A stretch of DNA of 64,000 nt from Sipunculus nudus (taxonomy: Eukaryota > Annelida > Sipuncula > Golfingiida > Sipunculidae): the NCBI GenBank assembly GCA_026874595.1, contig CM049307.1:91203830-91267829 (forward strand), given 5' to 3'. Below the pieces are notes generated by a model. The model was not told the origin of the DNA. It worked only from the letters and a program-made list of their open reading frames with translations, and searched no databases. Position numbers and translations under genes: made by a program. Below are positions 24,222 to 37,000 of the stretch, in pieces (within the stretch, counting starts at the first letter, position 1; every line of letters begins with the position of its first letter).

Positions 24222-25830
24222 AGGATTCATAGGAGACTTGCTAAGGACATCCCTGGATTTTGCAATAGAAGGTTCTAAGGAAACTGGATAATATTTGTAC
24301 CTTGTTTGTCTGGGTGCTCAAAATCATGTTCTGGTCCATCACTTGCAGAATATAGGTCACCATGACCTAATATCAGGCTTCAACGGAGATTTGCTAAGGA
24401 CCTCCCTGAATTTTATGTTAGAGGAGTCGTGGGCTTATAGATACAATTTGTGTCCCGTCTGACTGCTCCAAATCGTGCTTTTTGGCCAGTTACTTGCAGA
24501 ATATAGGTCATCATGACCTAGTTTAAAATTTCAAAGGAGATGCCCAGGCCCTAGGCCTGTTGCATTCAATTTGTACCCGTATGACGTTAAAGGTGCTCAG
24601 ATCATGTTTTTGGCCTGTAAAGGGCAGGATTCCAGTGGGATTTGCCAAGATCTCCCTGGGTATTGTGTGAGAAGCTTTTAGGGCTTAAGGATATAATTTG
24701 TGCACTATCTGACTATATATATTTTACATGTATTATTAGAATTAAGTTACCTAACTTCAGGATTCAAAGGAGACTTGCCAACAAACTCCCTGGATTCTAT
24801 GATAAAAGGTTCCAAGGAAAATAGAAACAAATTGTACCTTGTCTAATGGGGTGCTCAAATCCATAATTTTGGCTCACAGAATATAGCCTATTATGTCACC
24901 ATGACTTAATTTTAGGGTTTCCAAACAGATTTACCTTGAACCTCCCTGGATGTTGCGTTAGAAGATCCTAGGCCTTATGCATACAATTTGTGACTATCTG
25001 ACATTAAGGGTGCTCATATGACATCTTTTATCCTTTAGGATACAGAATATAGGTCACAGTGACCTAATTTCACGTTTCCAAAGATATTTACCTGGAAACT
25101 CCCTGAATTTGATTTTAGAAGATTCTTGGCCTGAGAAATACAATTTGTGAACCGTTAGTGTGGCTGCTTAAAATCAAGGTTTTAGCTCATAGCCCAGGTT
25201 GCAAAATATAGGTCACCATGACCTAATTTCAGGTTTCAGGAGACTTGGCTTTACATATACGGCCCATCTGACATTCACGGTGGTCATATGACATCTTTTC
25301 ATATAGGTTGCAAGATAAAGTTCACGGTGATCTTATTTCAGTTTTCTAAGGACATTTACCTAGGACCTCCCTGAATATTACGTTAGAGGATTCTAGGCCC
25401 AATGGATACAATATGGGCTCCGTCTGACTGTCTGGGTGCTCAAACCCATATTTCAGCCCATATATTGCAAAATATGGTTCATCATGACCTAATTTCAGGT
25501 TTAAAAGGACATCTGCCAAGGACCCTTTTGAATGTTATGTTAGAAGATTCTGGGCCTCATGGATACAACTATTACCCTGTCTGACTGTCTGGTTGCTCAT
25601 CTGACATCTTTTCCTATAGGTCGCAAAATATAGGTCCCGGTAACCTTTTTTTTATGTTTCAAAGACAATGTGCTCAGGACGTCCCGGAATCTTACACCAG
25701 AAGATTCTAGGCCTAATAGGTACAATGTTTGTCCTATCTGACTTTCTGGGTGCTCAAAATCATATTTTCGGCCCGTAGGTCGCAAAATATAGGCCACCAA
25801 ATGCCTAATTTCAGGTTTTCCAAGGATTGA
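24222..25830 (+). repeat. Repeat array carrying AGGTCAnnnTGACCT palindromes
   Basis: About eight imperfect modules of 150-250 bp share 'gcaaaatatAGGTCAnnnTGACCTaatttcaggtt', 'ggagacttgc..aggacctccctg' and 'tagaagattctaggcc'. Perfect palindromes lie at 24,354-24,368, 24,505-24,519, 25,051-25,065 and 25,210-25,224, with decayed ones near 24,891, 25,320 and 25,476. It is related to the blocks at 12.0, 36.5, 40.4, 49.0 and 62.4 kb. Non-coding. Confidence 0.85.
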
Positions 25831-27300
25831 AATAAATTTGTCAATATGGAGGTGACAATTCCCAGAAACATCAAATATTTTCAGCTGCGTCTTTATCTGC
25901 CATTTCGAATTTTATAATGTCCCCTTTTTTATTATATTTTTCTTATACAGCTATATATAAGTAATCGAGTAGGTTATAAATGGTAGCAACATATCCATGT
26001 TTGTGATTTCAATAAACCCATATCTCCGTCCTTTAACAAAAACTGAGTTGATCCGCCATATTGAAGTTAAAAATAGCCGCCATTTTAAATACGTTTGTTA
26101 TTTTATGGACTTGTGAGTAACAAAGCATTATAACTAGAAGCTTATACAACGGTTATAGATCCACGAAATTAAAAATGGCGGCCGATGACGCGGCTGAAAA
26201 AATATTTCATCTAAAAGACTAAAACAAAGCATGATTAAATATCAATCCGTACTATTCCCGATAAATATAAATGTAACGATGACGGTGGCTCATTCAATCG
26301 CTCCAGTTTGATTCAGTGATGTAGGTCCGGTTAAAAAATGTCTTTGTCTTGAAGGTTTTTAACCTGGTCTCGCAGTCGTGGTCGCGGTGGCCGAAGCTTA
26401 ATCGTTTCAGTATCTATTCGATCGCTACTTTGAGACCAAGCAGAAATTCAGGTTTTGTAAACTATGCCCTAAACCAGGCGTTCTTGCGTCTGCTCTCTGT
26501 TTAACGTTTGTACCCTCAAAAACATGTGAAACGTTCCCATAGCTGTAGCAATAGAACATGAACTACCTTAATTTTCTACTCAAGCGTGAATGACAACTGG
26601 TTAAAAGTTTGGTCCGTTTGGTGTTTATATATTTTTTCTGTTCATCTGTTTGTTTGTTTATTTGTTTACATATTTTCTATTTTATTCAATTTTTTATATA
26701 TACTGGTAAATGTTAAATATTTTCAGACAGATACTATGTGTAGAACTTACATGTGCACACAGTTTATTTAAAGAAAATATATGCATATATCATTGTCAGC
26801 ATTTATTTTGATAATTGTCATTTTGTTTGCATTCACTGTCTATTCTGCTTTGAGATTTCTCCTGATTTAGTTCTCTGTGTTTATATTAAGTTTGTTCATT
26901 TAACTGACTGTATTCAGATCATTTTCATTCAGTTGTTAAATAAGAACTTGAATTATGTCAATCATGTTGGGAACTGTATAGGCCCTGTGGCCATTATTCC
27001 TGAATTAAGTTCTGTTCTGTTCTGTTCTGTTTGGTCCGAGGACTTGGTCTCGGTTATCTGTTCTTTATCTTTGTATATACTCTTGGACTGGCCGGTCTCG
27101 ACTACATTTATATTTAGTTTTATTATCACCAAAGTTAGGTGAGAGCAAATCTGATCAAAAGCGCGTTGTTTCCTTGCTGCATTCGCATCCGTTGTTATCA
27201 GGAAGGATTTCTCAAACACTTTTTAATGTGATTTTTGGAAGAACATTCACATGTGAAGAAATTCATTTCTTGAAATTACCACTAGATGGCGTTCCTTACC
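25831..27300. other. Intergenic; YY1-like words at 26.05-26.18 kb
   Basis: No gene is recognised. Three CCGCCAT(A/T)TT or AAAATGGCGG words occur within about 130 bp (26,052, 26,086 and the complement at 26,172), resembling YY1 sites. At 27,279-27,291 the word CCACTAGATGGCG matches the CTCF core consensus. Function is unproven. Confidence 0.45.
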
Positions 27301-27600
27301 ACAGGCACTCTTTTCAGCACTAAAATAGCTTAGAAACCGTAAGCACGTTGAGTATGCGCGATATACCAGTTAGAAAAGAACAAGGTAATGAACTCCACCG
27401 CTACGCGGGCAAGACAACTTTTTTTCACAAGTCCGAATTCCGGAGAATTATCCGCTTCACAAGCATGATCGCGCGCCTTTTTGTTGAAAACTAATTTATT
27501 CACAAGATTAAACTTAAAAAATAAACGTTCTTCACATTGACACGGTATTTTGTCATGTATACATTTACTAGTTGCGGAAGCTGACGTCACCCCGGGCTGA
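27301..27600. repeat. Large inverted repeat (foldback), left arm
   Basis: Near-identical reverse complement of 27,806-28,140, separated by a spacer of about 205 bp. Both arms contain the same open frame with segments ARDHACEADNSPEFGLVKKS and VAVEFITLFFSNWYIAHTQR: minus strand here, plus strand in the other arm. I do not recognise the peptide. The sequence is most simply two head-to-head copies of a repeat or a MITE-like foldback. Confidence 0.85.
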
Positions 27601-27805
27601 ATGGATTTCCCCCTGAACTGGCCGCTGTGATTGGCTGCATGGTACCAGTCGTTTTCTACATCTCTTTGAGGCGCACTATTCAAACAGCTGTCAAATGGTC
27701 AATGAAGTTGAAAATCAGTGGGCATGGCATGCAAACACAACCAGGACCATTATGTCACTTGTTTTGTATACATTAACGTCTGTTCTATAACCATAACATA
27801 CATTA

Positions 27806-28140
27806 AGCCCGGGATGACGCAACTTCCGCAACTAGTAAATGTATACATGACAAATGACCGTGTCAAAGCTGGAATAAACGTGCTGGAATTCGCGGTTAGT
27901 GTGAAGAACTTTTATTTTTGGAAGTTTAATCTTGTGTATAATTTAGTTTTCAACAAAAAGGCGCGCGATCATGCTTGTGAAGCGGATAATTCTCCGGAAT
28001 TCGGACTTGTGAAAAAAAGTTGTCTTGCCCGCGTAGCGGTGGAGTTCATTACCTTGTTCTTTTCTAACTGGTATATCGCGCATACTCAACGTGCTTTCGG
28101 TTTCAAAGCCATTTTAGTGCTGGAAATGAGTGCCTGTGTT
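27806..28140. repeat. Large inverted repeat (foldback), right arm
   Basis: Partner of 27,301-27,600. It has an insertion of about 45 bases near 27,863-27,900 that the left arm lacks; elsewhere the arms differ at few positions. The conserved frame continues through it on the plus strand (27,718-28,176), but with no start or splice context that supports a gene. Confidence 0.85.
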
Positions 28141-28180
28141 CCTTACCAGGTAGTGGAGGATACTTTTGTCGGTTAGACAT

Positions 28181-28956
28181 TGTTTTCATAGAGCTGTTGG
28201 TTCGCATTCGGATCATTCCAGGCGCATTGACATCTCATCAGGGTTTTCAACTTTTTACCTGAACTGATTGCCTTCTTATTGTCCTTGAGATGTTAATTAG
28301 AATTGAGGTTAACTTCTTCTCTACATAGACACTATGCTACGTTATCATATTTATAACTGAGCTAGAAAAATGAAGCTATACTATGAACTCCCAAGTTTTC
28401 TTTATCTTTAATGTCTCCAAAGTACCAAAGCGTGTTCCTCCGCTATTAAGAATATATCAGTGACAAAACAATTTGTTTAAAATCTTATTTCGCGTTACTT
28501 TAATGGTTCATGTGTAAAAGGCATAGAATAAAGATAACATATATAGTGTTAACAGGTCTCAAAACACCCAGGGATCGCAAAGGTAACATTTCCCGGTCAC
28601 GCCCTGAAAATTAGGCAAAAGTAAAAAATATATGTGAATATTCAAATCTATTACATATAAGCATAATACTTTAACATGACTGAAACCTGTAACTATTGCT
28701 TTGATCAAAAGTTTTGGAAAATGAGACGTATTGATCTGGTACAAGCAAGAGAAGACGACTCATCAATCCCTACAAATCTCCCCTCTCTCTGAGAGGAAGC
28801 TTAATTTAATGCTTTTTTATTCCTCTTTAATATTCTAAGATATTCATATATTTTAAGATGGGGCTGCATATATAATCAAGCCAATATTGTGGTACCTTTG
28901 GTATCTGGCATTTATCTTATATGCTAGCTGGCAAATATTTGAGTTCATTCCTAAAA

Positions 28957-29038
<82 letters not shown>

Positions 29039-29119
29039 TTAGAGATATTTGTGTATGGGTCTGTTTGGATGGGTGTCTGTGGTGTTCGAGTAATCAACCG
29101 TTAATATTTATTAATATTA
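28181..29119. other. Upstream of OATP; TA/GA microsatellites
   Basis: A (TA)n tract (28,961-28,994) runs into (GA)n (28,996-29,034). The missing first exon of the transporter may lie here or further upstream, but I could not identify it. Confidence 0.5.
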
Positions 29120-29175
29120 ATGAGAAGGGCCAATCGTGCTCTTACAGTAATTCATTACCCTTGGTCTATTTGTAG

Positions 29176-29846
29176 ATCTCCTTGTAAGGCCGCGGAGACA
29201 GATGGGTGCCTAAATGTACAGGATGATGGTGACATAACCAGGGCAACGCCTCCACGGAAAAGTCTACGGGAACGGATCTTCACTCTCAATTTTTTTGTGG
29301 CTATCTCTGCCATCGTCAGTGTGATCATTACGGCCGAGGTGTCCGTGCGTTACTCTGTCCTTACAACGTTAGAAAGGAGATTCACGTTCAGCACCACTCA
29401 AAATGGCACCCTGATATCCGCTTACGACCTCGGGCATATCGCCCTTTTGATTGTCATAGCCATATATGGGCATAAGATGCATAAACCTCTTGGGTGTCTC
29501 TTAGGCGGCTTTCTCCAGATTATCTCCTGTGTTCTTTGGGCTATGCCGCATTTTATGTATGGCCCGGGAACCACCGCTCATCTCCAAGAGCGCGGAGTAA
29601 ACCAGACTTTGGAAGAGTCTCTTGGAATGTGTATCATAACGCCCCCAGATGCCAGCGGTTACGGTGGAAACATCACAATTGAACACGAGACTACAATACA
29701 GGTCACCGAGTACCAGAAAGCCGTTACTTTCTGGATTATGTTAATTTCGCAATGTTTCGGTGGGGCAGCAATGGCTCCTTTCCTTACACTAACTCTGACA
29801 TACATTGACGAAAACACGGACCCGCAAACTTCAGCCGTTTTAGTAG
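29176..29846 (+). CDS. OATP exon 1 of those identified (TM1-TM4)
   Basis: 671 bp, acceptor TTTGTAG and donor G|GTGAGA. It encodes a cytoplasmic N-terminus with a basic patch ([10 protein letters not shown]), TM1 ([19 protein letters not shown]), the classic [12 protein letters not shown] loop, TM2 ([16 protein letters not shown]), [11 protein letters not shown]3 ([19 protein letters not shown]), the first large extracellular loop with NQT and NIT N-glycosylation sequons, and TM4 ([20 protein letters not shown]). The frame is open back to 29,105 and includes an ATG at 29,120, so that start cannot be excluded. The good acceptor and OATP homology beginning only after it favour an upstream exon. 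Confidence 0.95.
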
Positions 29847-30022
29847 GTGAGACTTGTTTAAATCTAAAAGATATAACATATGTTCACCAAGCTTCAGATA
29901 TTTGTCAATGCGAAAGAACAAACGTACCAAACTTGCTTCAGGGTCTAACCATTTAATATGCAGATTGCCTGAATGTAATAATTATAATGAAAAATAACTT
30001 TTTTTATAATATATATGATTTA

Positions 30023-30080
<58 letters not shown>

Positions 30081-33000
30081 AATAATCGAGATAGTGTAAG
30101 CCTAGATTTCGGAAAGTCGATTTGAATTAAAAAATTGAAATTTTTCAATAAGACTGAATATTTTGAATTTTTTAGGTGTGTCTCTAGCTCTTGGCGTCTT
30201 TGGGTTCTTGATTGGCTTTCTTACCGGTGCTTGGTCGACATCGATGTTTGTTGATCTGTCGTGTGAGTCGAATCTTGTTCCTATCAAATGTTTCACCATG
30301 TATATTGAGCAAAACAAAATAGAGAATGAGTAACAAAAATACAATTAATTAAATGATCAAATTTTCGTAGAAGTTAACCCCTTAAAAGTCATATCCTTGC
30401 CCGAGGTTCGACTTAACGGATTTCCGGCTTGAAGACCACTGTTCTTACAATAACAAAGAAAAAATCATGTTTGGTCTTTATATAAAACAATTTATTTTTA
30501 TGTGTTTTCTGGAGAGTCACACATGCTTAATTTTATGTTTTAATTTGGCATTGAAAAACTTTGACCAATGGCTGATATTTTTGTAATTTCAGTGGATGCT
30601 GACACTTTTTTTGCGGATCAGAATTGATATTAACGGTCCAAGTTTTTAACAGAGGCCCTTCGTAGACATATATGTGTTATGCATATTCTTTGGGATCATA
30701 TTTATACCTTGAAGTATAAACTAAAAGAGCATGACTATTAGTAAAGATGAAATTTATATTTTAGCAACTGATAAATGCATTTCATCAAGACAATAGGCAG
30801 TGTCATCTGAAAGAACATTTATCTATGTATAGAGTTCGTTATTGATATCAATAACTTCTGTCAATAACCTGAAGCCTTGAGAATGTTTAGGTAACTAGGT
30901 AAATACAAGTACACAGATGTTAAACTACAAACGTATTTTTTGTATTTTTTTCAATCCTAAAAGTAATGATATGCTGACGATTTTAGGATAGTAAAACTTG
31001 AATAAATTTTTAAATAATTTTATATAATAAAAAAATATATTAAAATTAAAGCAATTTTCAGTCATTGAATTTTTTGTTAGAGTCAACTGTTTATCCGACA
31101 TTTCTTTTCGTTATTATACATTAATGGTTGTTACTGATATTATTTTTCTTTTTTTAGCTGTTACTTTGACACAGAAGGATCCTGGTTGGGTTGGGGCCTG
31201 GTGGTTCGGATCCTTGATCCTGGCCGCCATTTTGATCCCTTTAAGTATCCCGATCATGTTCTTTCCGAGAAGGATCAGAAAAACACCAACCAGACTGACG
31301 CAGAGTAACGGTACAGTTGACGACGGTAAGGACACCATCTCTGCTGCTCAACTTCCGGAGAAGGAAGAAGATGATAAAAACACGACCAAAGGTGAGAGAG
31401 ATTATGCTGAAAACCGGAAGCAAATGTTAGACTTAATCACATTAACGCGGACTCGAGTACAGTCGTCGAAAAACCAGGACGACATTTTATGAGAATATTT
31501 ATATTAAAAAATCCCAAAACGTTGATTTTACATTTTGATCCATGATTCATAGTTAAAAAGATCTACTCAAATGTCTTATTTGCATGATTTATGGGATTTC
31601 TTGCTTTCTCTGGGTAAATAATAATGAATTGTAAAGGGAATTCCTGTTAAATAGGGTATTTAATTCGCCACTGTGACAGTGGTATGACTTTTTTATCTAC
31701 ATGAATCTGCTGTCATTTGCAAAACTCTGATTTACTCCAAGATGTCCTTTTTGGCCGTGTCTGGGTTACGACCGGTGGCTATTTCGTCGCCTTCCACCGC
31801 CCCCCTTCCACCAAATGTTGTTAACACGTTGATACACACAAAACGGACAGACTGCAGTGTGGAACCACCGCGTTTGGCCTTATAGAAGGTCGGAGGAATT
31901 ATCTTTACTATATAGCCGTCATTTTTCAGAATATGCCCCTGACATACATGGGGCGATTTGTCGCTCGACACGTTGCAGCAGAAGGAATGAATCACCGTTC
32001 CTTCAGAGGTCTTTTTTACTCGAAAAGAATCTCTTCTGTTTTGGCAAACTACTTTTTTTCAAATGTCAAATTTTAAAATTAAAATTTGTCACATTTCAAG
32101 GAAAGAAACTTCTGTTAACATTCCCCGTGTGCTTACCTAGAAAATATATTATTTCTTATTCCGTAAAGTCCTTACTACAAAACTCCAATGTGTATGTAAT
32201 TTGCCTTGAAATATTTCTTATTCAACACACACGAACGGACTACATAGTCATCTTCACTATGCATGGTGTATTTAGGAGCCCCGGTACATTGGGCGGAGGG
32301 GAGGGGGGTTCAGATTTGGGGTACTCTTGTTAGTTCGAGTCTGTGCCGTGTGGGATTAGGTTTTTTTTCTGTGACTTGTCCCCCGACATCAGGTTCAGGC
32401 CCGGGGTAGAAAAATGCTTATAGTGACCGATCATGTTATCATGTTGTGGAATAATTTCGCAAAAACCATGCATGTTTTTATTATATAACTTTATTATTAG
32501 AAGGAAGGGATACAGTATAAATGCTATGCAGGATACTTTCATCCTCACACACATATTTGTGATATATAAAGTTAAAAAGGCAGAAAAATGTTTAATTCTT
32601 AGGATTATGTTGGTAGCTTGTTGTTTTTATCATATTTTTGCAGAAAAGGTTGCACAAGATGTGTCTGTATGTGGACTGTTCACAATGACAGAATATTATA
32701 TATGCACACGTATGAACTATTTGCCAAGAAGGTTTTTCCTTCAGCACCCCCTCCCCCATCTCATCGGTAAATCCTGGCTGTGCCAAGGATTAATAGTGAT
32801 TATATCCAATACAGAGGAGTGATATTTGGTGCAGATTAAGACGCATGATGAAATGCGCATTGCGCATTCCTTTTAGAAAGCTGTATGTATCTGTATGAAG
32901 CACGTGTTATTTTATTTTATCATAGACTCCTCTAAAGCAGAACCGACCGGTATGATAGCCCTGATGAGGAACTTGGTTTTCTGGGCCATCACTATAGCCA

Positions 33001-33967
33001 TGGCGCTGGTGTTCTTCGTCCCGGCTGGCCTCGTCACTTTTCTGCCCAAGTTCTTAGAAGTCCATTTCCTGCTCACACCATTGATGGCCAACATCATAAC
33101 AGGTGAGAAAATCATTACTAATTAGAATTCTTGTATTGTTTTTTTTTTGGCCAGGAGGGTATGCAGTCATCTCCGTTCGTGTGTGTGTTTGTGTTTGCAC
33201 AAAACAAACTGACGCAATCATCTCAAGCAATTTTCAAGACATTTTGTGAAACGGCCAGTGAAGACTCGATTAGATTTTAATTGTGGATCCAAAACATATT
33301 CAGGATTTAGGAACGTCATCAAACACGGGTTGGGGGAGTATTTCACAATAAGGAACCCCTACAAGGCGGAGGCTTCCATTCCTTAGATTACAGATTTCCA
33401 GTAAAAAAATTGGTATTATTTATATATTAGAACTATAAAACACTAATGTTGATAGTTTGTTTAATATAATATAATAAATATTTGATACAATGTAAGTAAA
33501 TTATCTAATACAAATATTTAGTTTCTGAGAGAAACGTATTTCACAGTTGACAGGTTTAAACATGTATTTCAGATGTAGGCGTCTATATTCGCATAGCGAT
33601 TTCAAGAAACCTGCCATGCTGTCGAACTTGAAATATGTTTGTTAGTTTGACTAAAAGTCAGTCACAAAATAAGCAGAGAACAAACGGAAACACAGAAAAA
33701 AATAACAGAAAAAGGATGCTTTGCACCACGGAGACTTTAGAAAGCTCCTCTCCTAAAAATCTTGACCCAACTATCAATATAGAAGTAACATTATCAATCC
33801 CTATAAGACTTCCCTCCTTTCCGACAGTGGGAGTAGGGGGTGGGGGGGGGGATTATCTAAAAATTGTCTCTTTTTAAAAATATATATATATTATATATTT
33901 ATGTCAGAGCCATTGATAATCGTACACCGACATTATTGATCTCTCCCTCTCTCTCTCACTCTCTCTC

Positions 33968-34035
<68 letters not shown>

Positions 34036-37000
34036 TATTTAGAAACCGCATCATTCCTAATAAAAAATTGGATTTTTCCAGCGTTTACCGGGGCACTGAC
34101 CATGGCTATCGGTACGTTCATAGGCGGTTATCTCACTTCCCGATATAATCTGGGCATGCGCGGAATGATACAGCTGTGTATGGTGGTATGGATTGTCGGC
34201 GTCTCCCTAATGTGTATTCTGGTCTTCATCGAGTGTCCACATCCGACCTTCAATGTAAATGTCGACGCCAACAAGTAGGTAGCTAATTCATCTTCTGGTA
34301 GCATTCCTTGCCTAAAAGAGAAACGTTACATTTAAACGAATCCAAAAGTGTGGGCCAACAAAGTGATCTGAAATATGAAATACTGAGGATTCATATGTTA
34401 TTAATCCTGAATAACTGCTAACTATCAAACCCATTGCTTGTCCAGGAGCAAAACATACAGTAAAATTGTTTGTAAAATTCAGCACTTTGTTATGTTTCGA
34501 TAAAATTGTCAAATGATAATGGAAACCTAGATAAATACAAATTTATTTAGATAAACAAGTAAAATCACTACATAACAAAGGAAATTGTTTGATTTTATCT
34601 TCTTGAAAGAAATGTCTAGGCGGCTGCAGCTCAAAATTGGTAAATTTCTATTGAAAATCAAAATAAAAATGTTTGATGCAGGGGTTTAAAATTGATGCGG
34701 GCGGTGCCTGAGAACTATACCTTTTATTTTTTGGCCTCAAAAATAATAAAAAAGAATAAAAACTTAATGTTGCAGAATCGTGAATTCTACAGCGAAATGT
34801 AACAAGGGCTGCTCGTGCGGTCAGGACTTCCTGCCCGTGTGTGGTGAGGATATGAGGATGTATTACTCCGCGTGTCAAGCCGGTTGTAGGGTCGCTATTA
34901 ATGAATCGGTAAGTGAACGACACGCAGGGTTTATACGAACGTACAGGTTGCCCCTTCTTTTGTATTTGTAAATATGAAACGTGCATTTATAAATCTGGAT
35001 TGGTAAAGTATTGAAAGTTAAAAATTGTTATTTGGGGAAGTAGATTATTAAATATCTGACTGACTCTGTTTACATATTAATGAACTGCAGGCAGTTTATA
35101 TAAAAAAAGCTTTTGAAGGGCCTCTGGGCTTGTTTGTCTACAATATTAACTAAAGAAAAAAAATAGGTGGTTGGTAGCATATTTACGATGAAACTTGAAA
35201 GTTGGCAGCATACGGAAGATGAAAGGTCACTAGTTTCACAACGCCCTTGCTGAATATGTTTGGATTATTTTTGCGTGCTCCCAAATTGTTATAAACACGT
35301 ATATATAAAAAAATACGAAGAACCAGTCTGTGTGCGGTAGGATCGACGTTTTCTGGTCTATTTTTTTATAAAAGTTTTAAGGTATTATCTCCACATATCG
35401 TCAGATATCGGAATAGGCCCCTTTATGGTATTTTATGATGATAAGGGTTTTTCTCGCATGATTTTCACCAATCTAGCGATAGAGATCAACAAAATACACG
35501 AGTTGGACGCCGGAAGTCGATTTTTAAGATCACTGGGTCGAAGAATTAAGTATTAGGACAATCTGGGCGTCAGACCAGCTCAGCCGCCTCATGTAAACCT
35601 GCTTGTAATTAACTATTTTTATTATTGTTAATATTTTATTTTTAAGTTTATTATTATTATTATAAATATAATTATTATTTGTATATGTTTTTGTTTTTTT
35701 ACATTTATTATCATTACTGTTATTATTATAACTATTATTATTATAAATATAATAATAATAATAATAATAATTATTATTATTATTATTAATATCATTATTA
35801 CTTTGTTTATTCTTTTTATTAATATTTTTGTTTTGTTTTTACTTTGTTTATTATTATTATTATGATAAAGATATCAGAAAGAGGTTCCTTTATTAAATTT
35901 GATAAATGTCTATATTTCTATAGCACTACAGTAACTGTACGTGTATACCTGGCCTTGACGGGGGACACGGCCGGGCTGTGGAGGGCTGGTGTGGAGAGGG
36001 CTGCACCGCAAACCTCGTCTGGTACAATGTCATCATGTTACCGACCATTATCATCCTGTACATGAGCGCCTCGCCCATGATGAGTATTATATTAAGGTCA
36101 GTACATCTGTATATGTAAAAGGAAATTTTAGAACTGCATAAACTTACAATGAAGCGTCCCCTTTGGTCATAAAATGTGAAGTATAGGTCCCACCTATACA
36201 GCTACTGTTGAACCTCTCCTAGTGGACACCTCCATAAAGTGGGCACCTATATATAGTGGACATTTATTTGACAGTCCCTATTGTATAACACTTGAAGGCC
36301 AAAGGACCAGGGTCATTAGATATAGAGGCCTTTTACTTATTATATTTAACTCTATTCCCAGATGATCTTGACTATGTACACACAGATAATTTTTATATTT
36401 ATGTATATTATGAATGATTTATGAATGAAAACATGATATTTACTTAATAAATGAATATGCTAGAATATTTTTTCGAACTTATCATATTGTGTAGATAAAC
36501 TTGATGAACCTGGGTGACTGATGAAATCAATCATTGACTAAACAGTGTTTTTAGCTCAGCTGACTGAAAGTCATTTTAACGATCACCCTTTGTCCTGCGT
36601 CCGTCTGTCCGTCTGTCCGTTAACCAGGCACAAATCGTAACCACAAGCCCTAGAATCTTTTTACTTGACATCCTGGGAAATCCATAAAAATCTTCTTAGA
36701 AATCTGAAATTAGGTCTCTGATACCCATATTCTTTGAGCTATGGGGCTCCGAAGTACCCCCCCCCCCCGAATAATCAAAATTTGATGCAGAAATTCTGAA
36801 GAACTAATGCATTGATCACCATGATTATTTGCATGAATATTGATAATGGAGTGTTTAATCAGTTTCTGCAGACTGGTGGCGCCACCTGTATTTTTTCGAT
36901 TTTTTACGATTTTTTTTCTCTTTTTTTGAGACTTTAAAAGATGCGGTCATCTGCTAACAGGGCACAAATCGTTACGACTGGACTTAGAATCTTCTATCTT

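Noticed and set aside
27718-28176. 152-codon plus-strand frame as a gene
   Set aside because: It lies across the spacer and one arm of a large inverted repeat; the same peptide occurs in reverse in the other arm, so a repeat explains it better than a host gene.
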